Part shown: one piece after another, positions 1 to 9,066 of the stretch
Layout of the letters: each line of letters begins with the position of its first letter
How positions within the stretch are numbered: position 1 is the first letter of the stretch
IMG/VR virus record: IMGVR_UViG_3300031565_000130
Location: 1-39,818 of that record
Direction: 5' to 3' (one strand)
DNA: 39,818 nucleotides
Source of the DNA: a virus
The notes under the pieces: model-generated
Seen by the model: the letters and a program-made list of their open reading frames with translations, nothing else
Told to the model about the DNA's origin: nothing
Databases searched by the model: none
Position numbers and translations under genes: made by a program

Positions 1-61
1 GCCCCACCTTGTGTATACTATAGACGTTGCGAATGCATACAGATTAGAAAACAAAGGCTAG

Positions 62-364
62 CTAGACTTCCGTGATAACGATACCATAAAGAGCTTCAAC
101 CTGTTTCTTCTTCAAGATATACATAGGGGTTTTTATGCCCTTAACATCTTCAACAGTAGCAGTTCCATCTTTCCAAAAACAGACAAAATCGCTTAAATAT
201 TTAACATTACCTGGTAAATGCCAAGGAGTTTGTCTTAGAAAAAATAACAATTCACCTGATTTCTTAAGTAGTTCAAGATTTCTATAATGCCTAGCCTCTT
301 TTTTTGAGGCAAACTTAATACCATCAATTTCAGTGGGTATTGCTCTAAATTTGTGCCTTATCAT
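62..364 (-). CDS. DUF1064-family nuclease-like protein
   Basis: A 100-aa protein at the far end of the late operon. It has the pattern of the phage DUF1064 family, a compact PD-(D/E)XK nuclease-like fold: SKKEARHY near residues 20-27, then YLSDF near 57-61 and VEDVKG near 71-76. The acidic residues and lysine of these segments would form the metal-binding site. Family members are thought to act on branched or foreign DNA, but no activity is proven here. The start codon directly abuts the stop of the 184-aa gene upstream (stop 365-367), so the two are cotranscribed. Only about 60 bases of the window follow it, without a recognisable gene. Confidence 0.75.
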   Translation of the reverse strand: MIRHKFRAIPTEIDGIKFASKKEARHYRNLELLKKSGELLFFLRQTPWHLPGNVKYLSDFVCFWKDGTATVEDVKGIKTPMYILKKKQVEALYGIVITEV

Positions 365-919
365 CTAAAGGCTAATCTCGAGTTTAATTTGTCTATTCCC
401 CATAGATTTACCCGAGTCCTTTTCTAAATAACTCTTGATATTTTGAAATACCTTGTAGGTTATATGGTTTGCTAATTCATCAGGAAAACCCTCGCATTCT
501 TCATGTTTTTCATGCTCTTCATGTTTAGTTTCTCCCTCCATATTTGATCTCATAAAGTCAAGAAATGGGTGTGTATTAACCGCATCCCTGCCCATATGTG
601 AGAAAGAACTCTTTTGTCTTGGTCTTTTTGTAATAGGTTGATGATCGTCTGATTCTTCTAAAATTGGGTTAATCGTACGAGTATCATGAGGCTTTGCCAT
701 TTTAGGAAAACGCTTTATCATGATTTCTTTATGCTCTATTACTTTCGGCAAACTAAAACCATTGGGCTTTAATTTATCTAAAAATGACCCCGTCATGTGT
801 TTTATCTCATTTTCATGAGGCATCATGAATTTTGGGATAGATATCCCATCCACCAACGGGTTATTCTTTTTTTTCTCAATTACTTTGCGCTTTATCGCAA
901 ATTCTTTTGCTCCTACCAT
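365..919 (-). CDS. Hypothetical phage protein, 184 aa
   Basis: I do not recognise a family. The protein is charged, with a Lys/Pro-rich N-terminal half and a short His/Glu cluster (KHEEHEKHEECEG) near residues 131-143. The C-terminal third looks helical. No signal peptide or membrane segment is visible. The ATG is preceded by an AAAGGAGA ribosome-binding site. It lies between a large probable ejection protein and the DUF1064 gene and has no gap to the latter. Its position at the end of the virion gene block makes a minor structural or packaging-related role possible, but that is inference from position only. Confidence 0.6.
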   Translation of the reverse strand: MVGAKEFAIKRKVIEKKKNNPLVDGISIPKFMMPHENEIKHMTGSFLDKLKPNGFSLPKVIEHKEIMIKRFPKMAKPHDTRTINPILEESDDHQPITKRPRQKSSFSHMGRDAVNTHPFLDFMRSNMEGETKHEEHEKHEECEGFPDELANHITYKVFQNIKSYLEKDSGKSMGNRQIKLEISL

Positions 920-940
920 ATCGTCTCCTTTATTGTTGTA

Positions 941-2908
941 TTAACTATTCCAATATCCAGGGAATGCTGTACCAGCATTTATGCCAGCCTTACTAGCCTC
1001 TTTGGCTAACGCAGTACGTTGGTTTCTAAAATCAGCTGGGCCTAGGATGTGTCCACCACGTTGATCCGCAGGGTATGCATGATTATGCGTCATATCTGAC
1101 ATGCTCTGCGACCACCCGAGTGCATTACCTGGGATTGGGGCATAATAACGATCAGCTTCCGCCTTGCGAGCCATTAATTGATTCCAACGATTTAGGTAGA
1201 TACCACTCTCAGCTTTCAGTCGTTGCAACTTTTGCGCTTCAGCAGCTCTCTCTCTGTCGTTAGCTCGTTGCAAGCGGTTTCGTTCCTGTTTCTTATTAAA
1301 TACGCCTAATTGTTTCTGTAAATCACTGATGGTTTTATCTCTAGTGTCTAAATCGCTTACACGAGCAGCATTTTCTTTTTGTAATTCACTATAATTAGTA
1401 TTTAGACTTGCCAGTTGATCTAAGGAGATATTCCGATCTTGCATTCCGCTAAACACATCGCTTAAAGCTCCACGTCTAGCTTGTCCAGCAATAGCTCCTT
1501 TCATATGAGGCCATTCCCAACCTGCTTGGCTTTGATAGTCTTTGTATAAATCTTCGTTTTCAGCTTGCTCATTACCCCATTTAGTAGATCCTAACTTGTT
1601 CATATCTCTAACATTACCAAGTACATCACTAAATTCTTTTTGCCCATGTTCGCCATATAGACCTAATTGACGAAGGTTAGAGATTTGTCCTTGATGCCCT
1701 AAAGATAATTCGGATTTCATTGAGCCTTGTAACAATTTATTTCTTTCGCCAAATGTAGCCTTTGAAACTTCTCTTGCTCTATCCTCGGCTGCTTGAATAT
1801 GTTGTGGAGAGCCATATTGATTAGCTCGTACAAATTGATGGCTTATAGCGGCTAAATCTTTTTTTAATTTTTGTTTAGCTTCAGACTCAAGTCCTTCAAC
1901 CGCACCACGCATTCTTTCAGGGACTGCTGCCATAGCTTGCCCCCCAACGCTTTCATTGCCCATTAATTGTCTGGTTAGTCCTTTGCGTTTATCATAAAGA
2001 GTATCTTTATATTTAGGATTCATACCTTCTAAAGTGCTATGAGAAGCTTTTATCTCTGGGGTAAGATCTGCGACTAATTGTCCTGGATATGCAGGCCTAT
2101 CTTTACCTGTCCATTGATTGGTTGGTGCTGATGTATCTACACCATAAGCTCTTAATCCCTGTAAAGCGTCTCTTCCTGCTTGGTCTTGTATGTCTGGGTT
2201 AACTCCCAAGGCAGTATTGCCACGCAAAGGTCCGAGTGATTCTCTTAGCATCTGCATTCTTGTAAAAGGTGCATTTGCTTCTTGATTAAATTGATTTTGT
2301 GCCGCTCTATTAACTAAATTTGTATGCCCATGTTTTTGCGCTCCAAATTGTTCAAGCGTTCCAGTTAAGCCTTTTCTACGAGCTTCTTTTTGAGCCTGCA
2401 AGCCTTTAAGAGTTCTTACCAGCTGTTCATTACTAGATTGCTCCAAAGTACCACTTGCTCTTCCTATATCACCAAAACTTGATTCCGCTTCGGCTTGTCC
2501 TCTTCTAAGATCTCTCCGACCTTTTCCTCTAAATCTATCGACTCTTGGATTGTATGATTCTCTAAATTGGTTGCGTAAAGCACCTAACATTTGGTCTTCG
2601 CTAAAAGTTTGCTGCCCACGACCCAACATCCGTAATTGATCTTGTATATTTTGTTGGGAAATGCCTGTATTAGGACGATTTAATACAGTTTCTAATTTTC
2701 TAGTATACGGAGCAGGTTTTTTTGCAAAGCCTTCTTTTAAAGTTCTAGCTCTTTGAGTAAGGCTAGACATAGGAGCTATTGTTTGCCCCTTATATACTGG
2801 ATAACCCAAACCAGAGGCTTTTCTTTGATCTCTGGCTAAAACCATTTCAGCTTCGTTAAAAATTTCTTCAGGTGCTAAATCAGATGCATATCTACTTCCT
2901 ACTGCCAT
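941..2908 (-). CDS. Probable internal virion / ejection protein, 655 aa
   Basis: A large hydrophilic protein rich in Arg, Gln, Glu and Ala, with long stretches predicted to be helical or coiled coil (for example around residues 350-400 and 500-580). No enzyme motif, signal peptide or membrane segment is visible. It is the last of a series of large genes that follow the tail-hub genes, the place where podoviruses often keep internal virion proteins ejected with the DNA. Sequence recognition is absent; the call rests on size, composition and gene order. It starts four bases after the end of the 495-aa gene, so translation is probably coupled. Confidence 0.55.
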   Translation of the reverse strand: MAVGSRYASDLAPEEIFNEAEMVLARDQRKASGLGYPVYKGQTIAPMSSLTQRARTLKEGFAKKPAPYTRKLETVLNRPNTGISQQNIQDQLRMLGRGQQTFSEDQMLGALRNQFRESYNPRVDRFRGKGRRDLRRGQAEAESSFGDIGRASGTLEQSSNEQLVRTLKGLQAQKEARRKGLTGTLEQFGAQKHGHTNLVNRAAQNQFNQEANAPFTRMQMLRESLGPLRGNTALGVNPDIQDQAGRDALQGLRAYGVDTSAPTNQWTGKDRPAYPGQLVADLTPEIKASHSTLEGMNPKYKDTLYDKRKGLTRQLMGNESVGGQAMAAVPERMRGAVEGLESEAKQKLKKDLAAISHQFVRANQYGSPQHIQAAEDRAREVSKATFGERNKLLQGSMKSELSLGHQGQISNLRQLGLYGEHGQKEFSDVLGNVRDMNKLGSTKWGNEQAENEDLYKDYQSQAGWEWPHMKGAIAGQARRGALSDVFSGMQDRNISLDQLASLNTNYSELQKENAARVSDLDTRDKTISDLQKQLGVFNKKQERNRLQRANDRERAAEAQKLQRLKAESGIYLNRWNQLMARKAEADRYYAPIPGNALGWSQSMSDMTHNHAYPADQRGGHILGPADFRNQRTALAKEASKAGINAGTAFPGYWNS

Positions 2909-2912
2909 GAAC

Positions 2913-4400
2913 TTAACCTCTCAAATAGCTTGTTAATGATTTTGCCTTTGGTGGTAATTTATGTACAGAACCACCTCTTTGTTTGCGTATATTTTTTAAC
3001 GCCTTATCTAATCTTTTTGCTCCAGCTGTATTATTTCCATCTCCTAAATGAGCGACAGCATCAGCTGGTATAACGTATTCACCATCAGAAAGGAGAGCCT
3101 TTATTTTATCATCTCGCCCTCCCGTTTCTCCTTGAAAATAACGTCCTGATCCTTCTGGGTATTGCATTTCTTCAGCTTCATACATCATATCAGGAGAGAC
3201 TTCTCCCCCTTCTTGATAAGGCCTAGCTGTACCAGTATAATTAGGGTCGTTGTAATAACTAAACCACTTACCATGTTTTTTACGTTCTTCTGGGGTATGA
3301 CTTTTACGATATAGGGGGTCAAGATTACCTAACCGCTCCTCAGGTAAGAATTTTTTCCTAGCTACTCTTCTTTTCATTTGCTCTTCAGCAACTAGTGCAT
3401 TCTCTTTGGCAGACCTCTCTTCAGGAGTTAACATAAGTGCTTTTTGTAAGCGTTTATGTTCATCCGCTTGTTGCTCTGGTGTTTTTTCTTTCTTTTCTTT
3501 CGGACGACCCAGCACGCTAGCAGCAAGACTCCCCATTGATAATAGATTGCTAGGATCCATTAGCCTATCTGTCCAACTCCTAGAGGCAACTTCGGATGCA
3601 GCCTTGGTGGCAGCATTAGAGGCAGCCTCTGAGGCAACTGCTTTTGAAGCTGCGCCGCTTCCTGAACTTGCCGCACCAGCCGCACCAGCAGCTCCTTCTC
3701 CTCCGAACATATTACCCAGACCTATAGAGGGTAATATAGCATTTTGCGCTCCATAATTACTCAAACTACCGCCAATTCCCGTGGCTCCTACTGCATTTGC
3801 TCCACTACCAAGAAGGGCGGCGCCTGTAGGTGCAGCAGCTCCCATCATACCACCTCTAAGAGCAGCTTTTCCTAAATCCTTGCGGCCACGAAACACTGAC
3901 CCTGTCGCTCCACCTAAAGCTCCACCTATCACTCCACCTATCCCTGGTAGAAGCATATTACCAATAACCACTCCTGCTGCTGGTCCTAGTACACTTTTAA
4001 ACCATTTCCCTGGGCTGTTGAAAATACCAAATTGCGGTAATCCAGTTTTCTTATTAATTGTCCCACTACCGCCCATTTCCTTTAGCATCATGGCTTCTAG
4101 CGGGTTAATATGAGCTAAGACAGTATCTTCACCCTCTCCTTGCTTTCTAATCATCTCAGCTAACATAGGATAAGGACTTTTTTCCTTACTAGCTTTTTTC
4201 TTTTTTACTTTTCCACCACCTGCATAAGCTACACTATTCTGACCTGGAATATTAGCAGCAGGCATTGATTGAGAAGGAGGAACAGGATAAGGGATATTAT
4301 TGTTCATCATATTGGGCAACATCCCACTTTGAGCATACGGCTCTGTGTTTAATGGCATAACTGTATTTTGGTAACCACTATTAAATCTTGTATCAAACAT
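2913..4400 (-). CDS. Glycine-zipper virion protein with C-terminal 'LSDGEYVIPADAV' domain
   Basis: A 495-aa protein with three parts. The N-terminal part (about 1-60) is Pro/Asn/Met-rich and low in complexity. The middle (about 137-215) is a Gly/Ala-rich hydrophobic segment with repeated GxxxG spacing, such as PGIGGVIGGALGG, which could insert in a membrane. An Ala/Ser stretch follows near 235-270. The C-terminal part carries GGRDDKIKALLSDGEYVIP and then GDGNNTAGAKRLD, a signature I know from structural proteins of marine and other podoviruses. A membrane-inserting ejection or injection-channel protein is the best guess. It sits three bases from its upstream neighbour. Confidence 0.65.
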   Translation of the reverse strand: MFDTRFNSGYQNTVMPLNTEPYAQSGMLPNMMNNNIPYPVPPSQSMPAANIPGQNSVAYAGGGKVKKKKASKEKSPYPMLAEMIRKQGEGEDTVLAHINPLEAMMLKEMGGSGTINKKTGLPQFGIFNSPGKWFKSVLGPAAGVVIGNMLLPGIGGVIGGALGGATGSVFRGRKDLGKAALRGGMMGAAAPTGAALLGSGANAVGATGIGGSLSNYGAQNAILPSIGLGNMFGGEGAAGAAGAASSGSGAASKAVASEAASNAATKAASEVASRSWTDRLMDPSNLLSMGSLAASVLGRPKEKKEKTPEQQADEHKRLQKALMLTPEERSAKENALVAEEQMKRRVARKKFLPEERLGNLDPLYRKSHTPEERKKHGKWFSYYNDPNYTGTARPYQEGGEVSPDMMYEAEEMQYPEGSGRYFQGETGGRDDKIKALLSDGEYVIPADAVAHLGDGNNTAGAKRLDKALKNIRKQRGGSVHKLPPKAKSLTSYLRG

Positions 4401-4402
4401 TC

Positions 4403-4678
4403 CTACCTTCTTTTATTAAATTTCTCATTTACCAGCAAATAGACGACTTTCGCCCATTCTTGCCAATCTGTAAAGTCTTCCTTCCGCTCTCCTTGAAAAA
4501 GAGAAAAGGGAGGGGGGACGTTATTTCGTGCAAAAATACCTCTTCCAACTACGAACTGACCCCATTCTTTCCACTTCTGCTCGTCATCTAAAAGAGGAAG
4601 ATAGGCCTTGGGATAATCGACTACTAACGCACCAGCCCAATCATTCAAAGTTATATATTCTGGCCAAACTACTGCCAT
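4403..4678 (-). CDS. Small conserved-type phage protein, 91 aa
   Basis: A 91-aa soluble protein with many aromatic residues (VVWPEYITLNDWAG at the start, WKEWGQFVVG in the middle). The family is not identified. Its start overlaps the stop of the 527-aa tail-hub gene by one base (TAATG), which indicates translational coupling. The Gly-zipper virion gene follows at once. Small proteins at this point of podovirus late operons are often tail-assembly or minor virion proteins; for this one that is only a positional inference. Confidence 0.6.
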   Translation of the reverse strand: MAVVWPEYITLNDWAGALVVDYPKAYLPLLDDEQKWKEWGQFVVGRGIFARNNVPPPFSLFQGERKEDFTDWQEWAKVVYLLVNEKFNKRR

Positions 4679-6261
4679 TATCGTGCATCCCCCATACCAA
4701 GTAATAATATTATCTTGCCAACTTCAAAACCATTTTCTGAGGTGAATGTAAGGCTCATGTTTCGCCCTTGAACTCTCATATCAAGTTTCGGTGTAGTATT
4801 TGTAAAAGCCTGAGCTGGGCTTCTAACTATAACGCTTTGAGCATATTCCTGTGTATTGACTATTACAGAAAAATTTATGTTTATAAGGTTTTCTAGATTT
4901 ACAAAATCAGGTTCTATTCTTTGCAGGTCTATCCATCTATTAATTAATTGAGATGGTTTAGCTCCTTTGTCAACTTTTGGAGGAAACGCTACCCATGAAA
5001 TTATAGGAGTTGTAAAAGAAGAAACGATTGGATCTATCACTCTAGCAGCAGCACGAACCGCATCTTGTGTAGCTCCCACCTCATGTTTCCAAAGATTGCT
5101 CTCTATTAAATCTTGTTCATTCGCAAGGAATCGTCCATAACTACTCATAAAACCAAAATCAGCGGAAAATACACCAGCTGTTCTAGAAATATTGGTATCG
5201 TACCAAGTATTTTCTCTCTTGTTGTATACTATGGCTCTTGAGTTCGGTCCTAGGATGCCTCTTACTGGATAAAACCACCATATCTCACCATACTTTGTGT
5301 TTTTTACGCCAAAAACTTGTTGACGCCTATCCATATCAATATTGTCATAAAAGTAATTGAGATTTAAGCGGTTATCTAGTTCTTGAACTGTACCGTTATA
5401 GACAAAAAACCTATCCGTTCCAGGCCAGAAATATATCCCATCATACTCAACTACGCATTTACTGGATAAAATAGAGGAGCTGTTAGATTGTACATCAACA
5501 GTAAAATTATCGTTGCCAGCCAGTCCTGTATTTGCGAACCTTACAACAGAAGATAAAGTCCAAAAAAGAATAGTTGGGCTAAACTCCCCGCCACGAATTG
5601 GACTACCATAAATAACTTTATCAGCGGAAATAACATTAGATCCACTACCATTTCCTTCTAAAAAAATAAATGGATTATTTGTTCGGCTGTATTGCACTAA
5701 GCCATTAGAGCCGTATAAAAACAGATAAGGTGCGCCAAAGACTAGACCACCAGTGATTAATGGATTGACACCTGCATTAAGCGTCAGTTCAGCTGGGCCA
5801 GCATTGGCATTCGCAATGTTTTTTCTATAAAAGATAGGTGGCCCTAAGTTGCTATTTATATTTAATGCATTTCTGGTTCGCATAAATACTCTATAAGAGG
5901 CTAATCCTCCAGTATCAACAACGGTTTCAGTATTCCACATATCCTCTGCTTGGGCTATGTAATTGAATAATACATTATTGCTAATAAACGTCCAATTAGG
6001 AGCATTAATTTGTGCTCTAATTCCAAGCTCACCACAAATAAAAGTTAAAGACTCCCCTCCAGCTCTCCAAGGAAAAATAGATAAATCAGTAACTCTCTGC
6101 ATATTAGCAGCTGTACTAGCTCCCTTCATGCCCCCTATTTTTCGTACCTTGCCTCTTTGAAATCTAACCCATTGCCCATCAAGACAATACTCTGATTGAA
6201 ATTGAGTGCCATCTCTTTGGATGCCTGCGTTATATACTAAAGGATAAAGATTAGAGGCCAT
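4678..6261 (-). CDS. Tail hub / packaged-DNA stabilisation protein, P22 gp10-like
   Basis: A 527-aa beta-rich protein that begins with the pattern LYPLVYNAGIQRDGTQF, then YCLDGQWVRFQRGKVRKIGG. This start is typical of podovirus proteins annotated as packaged-DNA stabilisation or tail-hub proteins (P22 gp10 group), which close the portal channel and carry the tail needle and spikes. Later parts contain repeated short beta motifs such as YDGIYFWPGTDRFFVYNG, consistent with a propeller-like fold. It follows the adaptor gene with one-base TAATG coupling and precedes the 91-aa gene in the same way. The family assignment comes from the remembered N-terminal pattern and gene order, not from a search. 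Confidence 0.7.
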   Translation of the reverse strand: MASNLYPLVYNAGIQRDGTQFQSEYCLDGQWVRFQRGKVRKIGGMKGASTAANMQRVTDLSIFPWRAGGESLTFICGELGIRAQINAPNWTFISNNVLFNYIAQAEDMWNTETVVDTGGLASYRVFMRTRNALNINSNLGPPIFYRKNIANANAGPAELTLNAGVNPLITGGLVFGAPYLFLYGSNGLVQYSRTNNPFIFLEGNGSGSNVISADKVIYGSPIRGGEFSPTILFWTLSSVVRFANTGLAGNDNFTVDVQSNSSSILSSKCVVEYDGIYFWPGTDRFFVYNGTVQELDNRLNLNYFYDNIDMDRRQQVFGVKNTKYGEIWWFYPVRGILGPNSRAIVYNKRENTWYDTNISRTAGVFSADFGFMSSYGRFLANEQDLIESNLWKHEVGATQDAVRAAARVIDPIVSSFTTPIISWVAFPPKVDKGAKPSQLINRWIDLQRIEPDFVNLENLININFSVIVNTQEYAQSVIVRSPAQAFTNTTPKLDMRVQGRNMSLTFTSENGFEVGKIILLLGMGDAR

Positions 6262-6911
6262 TAGTCTTTATCCCTCTTGCTTAATCTATCGGTGTATCTT
6301 TCTTTAGTATCCACAAGAAGATCTTTTAAGGCTCTGGCGTATAAAGCTTCAAATGTCGATATACGCTCATCATCTTTTAAGAAGGGTATAGCTTCAAATA
6401 GACAGGCATATAAAAGAAGACTTGGATATTTATCGGTAAGAAAATTTACAGGGTTTTCTTGATTGAATAACGGCAAACTTAAATAAATTAGCTCATAATT
6501 TAAAGCAAGTGTAGGGGTGGGAGTAATAAAGATCTGCCCCGCCCCTGCATTTGACGTAGGCATACTATAATCTGCATAAAACAAAGGATTACCCCTTGTA
6601 GCTGAATTAGGTGAATATGTTTTACAAAACTCATAAGTTCTTGGTAATACGTAATTAGTGATTGGTTGAGCACCGGGAATAATATAGCTAAAACTAATTG
6701 TCTCTTTCCAATCTATGGGTTTTGGAATCAAAGGACTATTCTCAGTAAACTCAGGATTACCAGGTACAATTTTCTGAAAGCCAATACTTCTAGCTTCACT
6801 ATAAATTCTACTAACGCCTTGATTAATAAAATCAGGGATTTGACTTATAAAAAACTGATCCGTTCTATTAGAGTAATCCTCTATTTGTTGGGTTAAAGAG
6901 TTGTAATTCAT
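6261..6911 (-). CDS. Tail adaptor protein, T7 gp11 / P22 gp4-type
   Basis: A 216-aa protein that starts MNYNSLTQQIEDYSNRTD and continues with FINQGVSRIYSEARS, then a beta-rich middle and a helical C-terminus (LYACLFEAIPFLKDDERI, YARALKDLLVDTKERY). This arrangement of N-terminal helices, 'I--A--RIY' and C-terminal 'L-A--F---DE----E--Y--AL' is typical of phage adaptor proteins that sit below the portal. It is coupled to the 527-aa hub gene downstream (TAATG), which fits joint assembly of the connector. A second, different adaptor is encoded at 18658-19713. Confidence 0.72.
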   Translation of the reverse strand: MNYNSLTQQIEDYSNRTDQFFISQIPDFINQGVSRIYSEARSIGFQKIVPGNPEFTENSPLIPKPIDWKETISFSYIIPGAQPITNYVLPRTYEFCKTYSPNSATRGNPLFYADYSMPTSNAGAGQIFITPTPTLALNYELIYLSLPLFNQENPVNFLTDKYPSLLLYACLFEAIPFLKDDERISTFEALYARALKDLLVDTKERYTDRLSKRDKD

Positions 6912-6912
6912 G

Positions 6913-9066
6913 TTATTTTTCCTCCTTCTGTCTTGGCTTACTTAGAGAATAAGCGGCCGCAGGGATACCAACTTTTGTTAAAATTGATTTTAAACTCTGC
7001 TCATTTTTAATGGAACTTACGGGGGTTAAGAGTAATTTAGCAGTATCGGGATCTAGTAATGCCTTCTCTAATAAAGATGTTATCTGTTGTTTTTCATAAT
7101 CTTTAGCCATGTCATATACTGGCGTTAAATATTTTCCACCTGGAATTTTATTTATTAGTTTCTTGCCTATGGACTGTTTTACTGGATTAGTAAGACCCTC
7201 TAAAAGGGTGGTTTGAGATTGCGTATTAGAGCCAACACCCCTCCCCATAGTAGCTACCATGTTACGTCTTTTTAGAATGCCTTTTACATCATCTAAAACC
7301 TTGACCTGATCTTTATCAAAAATATATTCAAGCTTTCCTTTATTCTTTTTTAAAAAGTTATTTACTTTATTATACGAAAGATTTTGTTGTCCAGAAGCGT
7401 TTATAGAAGAAAGCTCAGAGGTATTTAATAACTTATCGACTACTGAACCTCTTATTATATCCATGGTTTTCTTACTTTTCCCCACTTGAGATACCAAAGC
7501 TCTGGTATTATCTAAGCTACCACGCAATATCATGTCGGGAATTTTCTCTGGGGAAGTTAAAAACTCTTGATTAAAAACATCTTTTTTGACAATCTTGCCT
7601 AGAAGAGGCTCTTTTTCGATAGCAGAGACTGGTTTGGATAATCGGGCGTAAGCAGATCTTGCTATTTCTTCCTCGGGTATTTGAGCCATATCTTTGAGAA
7701 GATTAGATTTTGCTTCTGATAAAACTCGAGCCACTTCATGATTACCAGATTTCTTAGCTGCGCCAATTCTCCCAGAGATGTCTTTTAGAGCGTTAGTTAG
7801 CTCAATTGGCACAGGTTTACTCGAAACTTCTTTTTGAAGCTGTAACCGTGCTTTCTGCCCTAAGTTGCTATATAATTTATCAAGATTAGCCACGTCTCTT
7901 TTAGATGTAGTATTACTTCTAATAATATCTTCAACATAATTGAGATTCTTTTTTATGTCTCCTTTCGCAAATTCACCTTCTCTTTGTAGAAAAGCTTGCG
8001 TGTTTGGAAGATCAACACCTTGTCTTATCTGATTCACTTTCTGATAAAGTGGTTCGGTGACGTCTCCCCTTATTTGTTTCCTGCTTTTTAATTCTTTAGA
8101 CAAGTAATCCCTAATAGCCTCGCCTTGCTTTTCAGGCTCTAAACCCACTTTAGGAGACAACATATTTAATTGTTTTTTCATGATACTATCAGCAAGAGCT
8201 TGTTTTTCTGCAATAGCTGGAATGTTAGGCGATAAGGCTCTATCAAGCCCTGAGATTCCTGTGTTCTGAGCTAATTCAGCGGTAGTTAGCCTTGTATCAA
8301 AAGGAGTTGGAGCGTTTAAATTTTTGATTACCTTTTGAATATTTTTCTCACCGACCCGATCTTTTAAAATATCACCAGCTGCACTTGCGATCTGTTTTTT
8401 CTGTCCTGCTGTAGTAAATTTATGCAATAAATTACCAGTTCCTTTTACAGACTTTACTGCTGTAGCTGCTGCAAATGGTGAAGCAAATGATGAACCAATA
8501 TCAGCGACTAGCGGATCAACTCCTCCTTCTTGCAGTACGCCACTTGTTAAGCCAATACCAGCACCTGTAAGAGCACCCTTTAGTGTTCTGCCAGCCTGAG
8601 CTGACGTAGAAGCTCCTTTAGCCGCCTTTGCACCCTTGGCGAACAAACCCCCTGGAAGAGCGAACTCTAGACCATGCATAGCTACTCTCTGCGCTCCTGT
8701 CGTGGGTTTAGGTTCTAAATCAACCCCTGTTTTAGTATTTATATATTCTTTAACACCCCTAGAAGTTGGAATATTTCGGCTTAAAATATTAATTTCAGGA
8801 GTTTCTATTTCTGACCCTGGATATCCCATTAATGCAAACTTTCTCCGCTGTGATTCGGCTTGGCCTCTAGCCAATCCTTCTAATCCTTGAACAGCTAGAC
8901 CTGGTAAATCAGCAATATCACCCGCTACTTTTAAAGCAGATTTGCCAATTAATGCAGGCCAAGAATCGCCAGTTTCCTCTGGAGAAGACGTTATTTTATA
9001 CTTATCCCATTTGTTTACAGGGGATTCTTGAGAAGGTTGAATTTTATATTTATCGTATTTATTCAT
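6913..9066 (-). CDS. Probable internal virion / ejection protein, 717 aa
   Basis: A large basic protein. Its first 25 residues hold two copies of a short motif (NKYDKYKI and NKWDKYKI). A hydrophobic to amphipathic segment rich in Gly, Ala and Leu follows at about 40-70 and again at 125-205. The rest is mostly helical with many Lys, Gln and Asn. I see no lysozyme or protease motif. Starting a virion protein with repeated 'DxYxI/F' peptides and then an amphipathic segment is common in podovirus ejection proteins. It overlaps the 387-aa gene by eight bases. The role is inferred from position and composition. Confidence 0.6.
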   Translation of the reverse strand: MNKYDKYKIQPSQESPVNKWDKYKITSSPEETGDSWPALIGKSALKVAGDIADLPGLAVQGLEGLARGQAESQRRKFALMGYPGSEIETPEINILSRNIPTSRGVKEYINTKTGVDLEPKPTTGAQRVAMHGLEFALPGGLFAKGAKAAKGASTSAQAGRTLKGALTGAGIGLTSGVLQEGGVDPLVADIGSSFASPFAAATAVKSVKGTGNLLHKFTTAGQKKQIASAAGDILKDRVGEKNIQKVIKNLNAPTPFDTRLTTAELAQNTGISGLDRALSPNIPAIAEKQALADSIMKKQLNMLSPKVGLEPEKQGEAIRDYLSKELKSRKQIRGDVTEPLYQKVNQIRQGVDLPNTQAFLQREGEFAKGDIKKNLNYVEDIIRSNTTSKRDVANLDKLYSNLGQKARLQLQKEVSSKPVPIELTNALKDISGRIGAAKKSGNHEVARVLSEAKSNLLKDMAQIPEEEIARSAYARLSKPVSAIEKEPLLGKIVKKDVFNQEFLTSPEKIPDMILRGSLDNTRALVSQVGKSKKTMDIIRGSVVDKLLNTSELSSINASGQQNLSYNKVNNFLKKNKGKLEYIFDKDQVKVLDDVKGILKRRNMVATMGRGVGSNTQSQTTLLEGLTNPVKQSIGKKLINKIPGGKYLTPVYDMAKDYEKQQITSLLEKALLDPDTAKLLLTPVSSIKNEQSLKSILTKVGIPAAAYSLSKPRQKEEK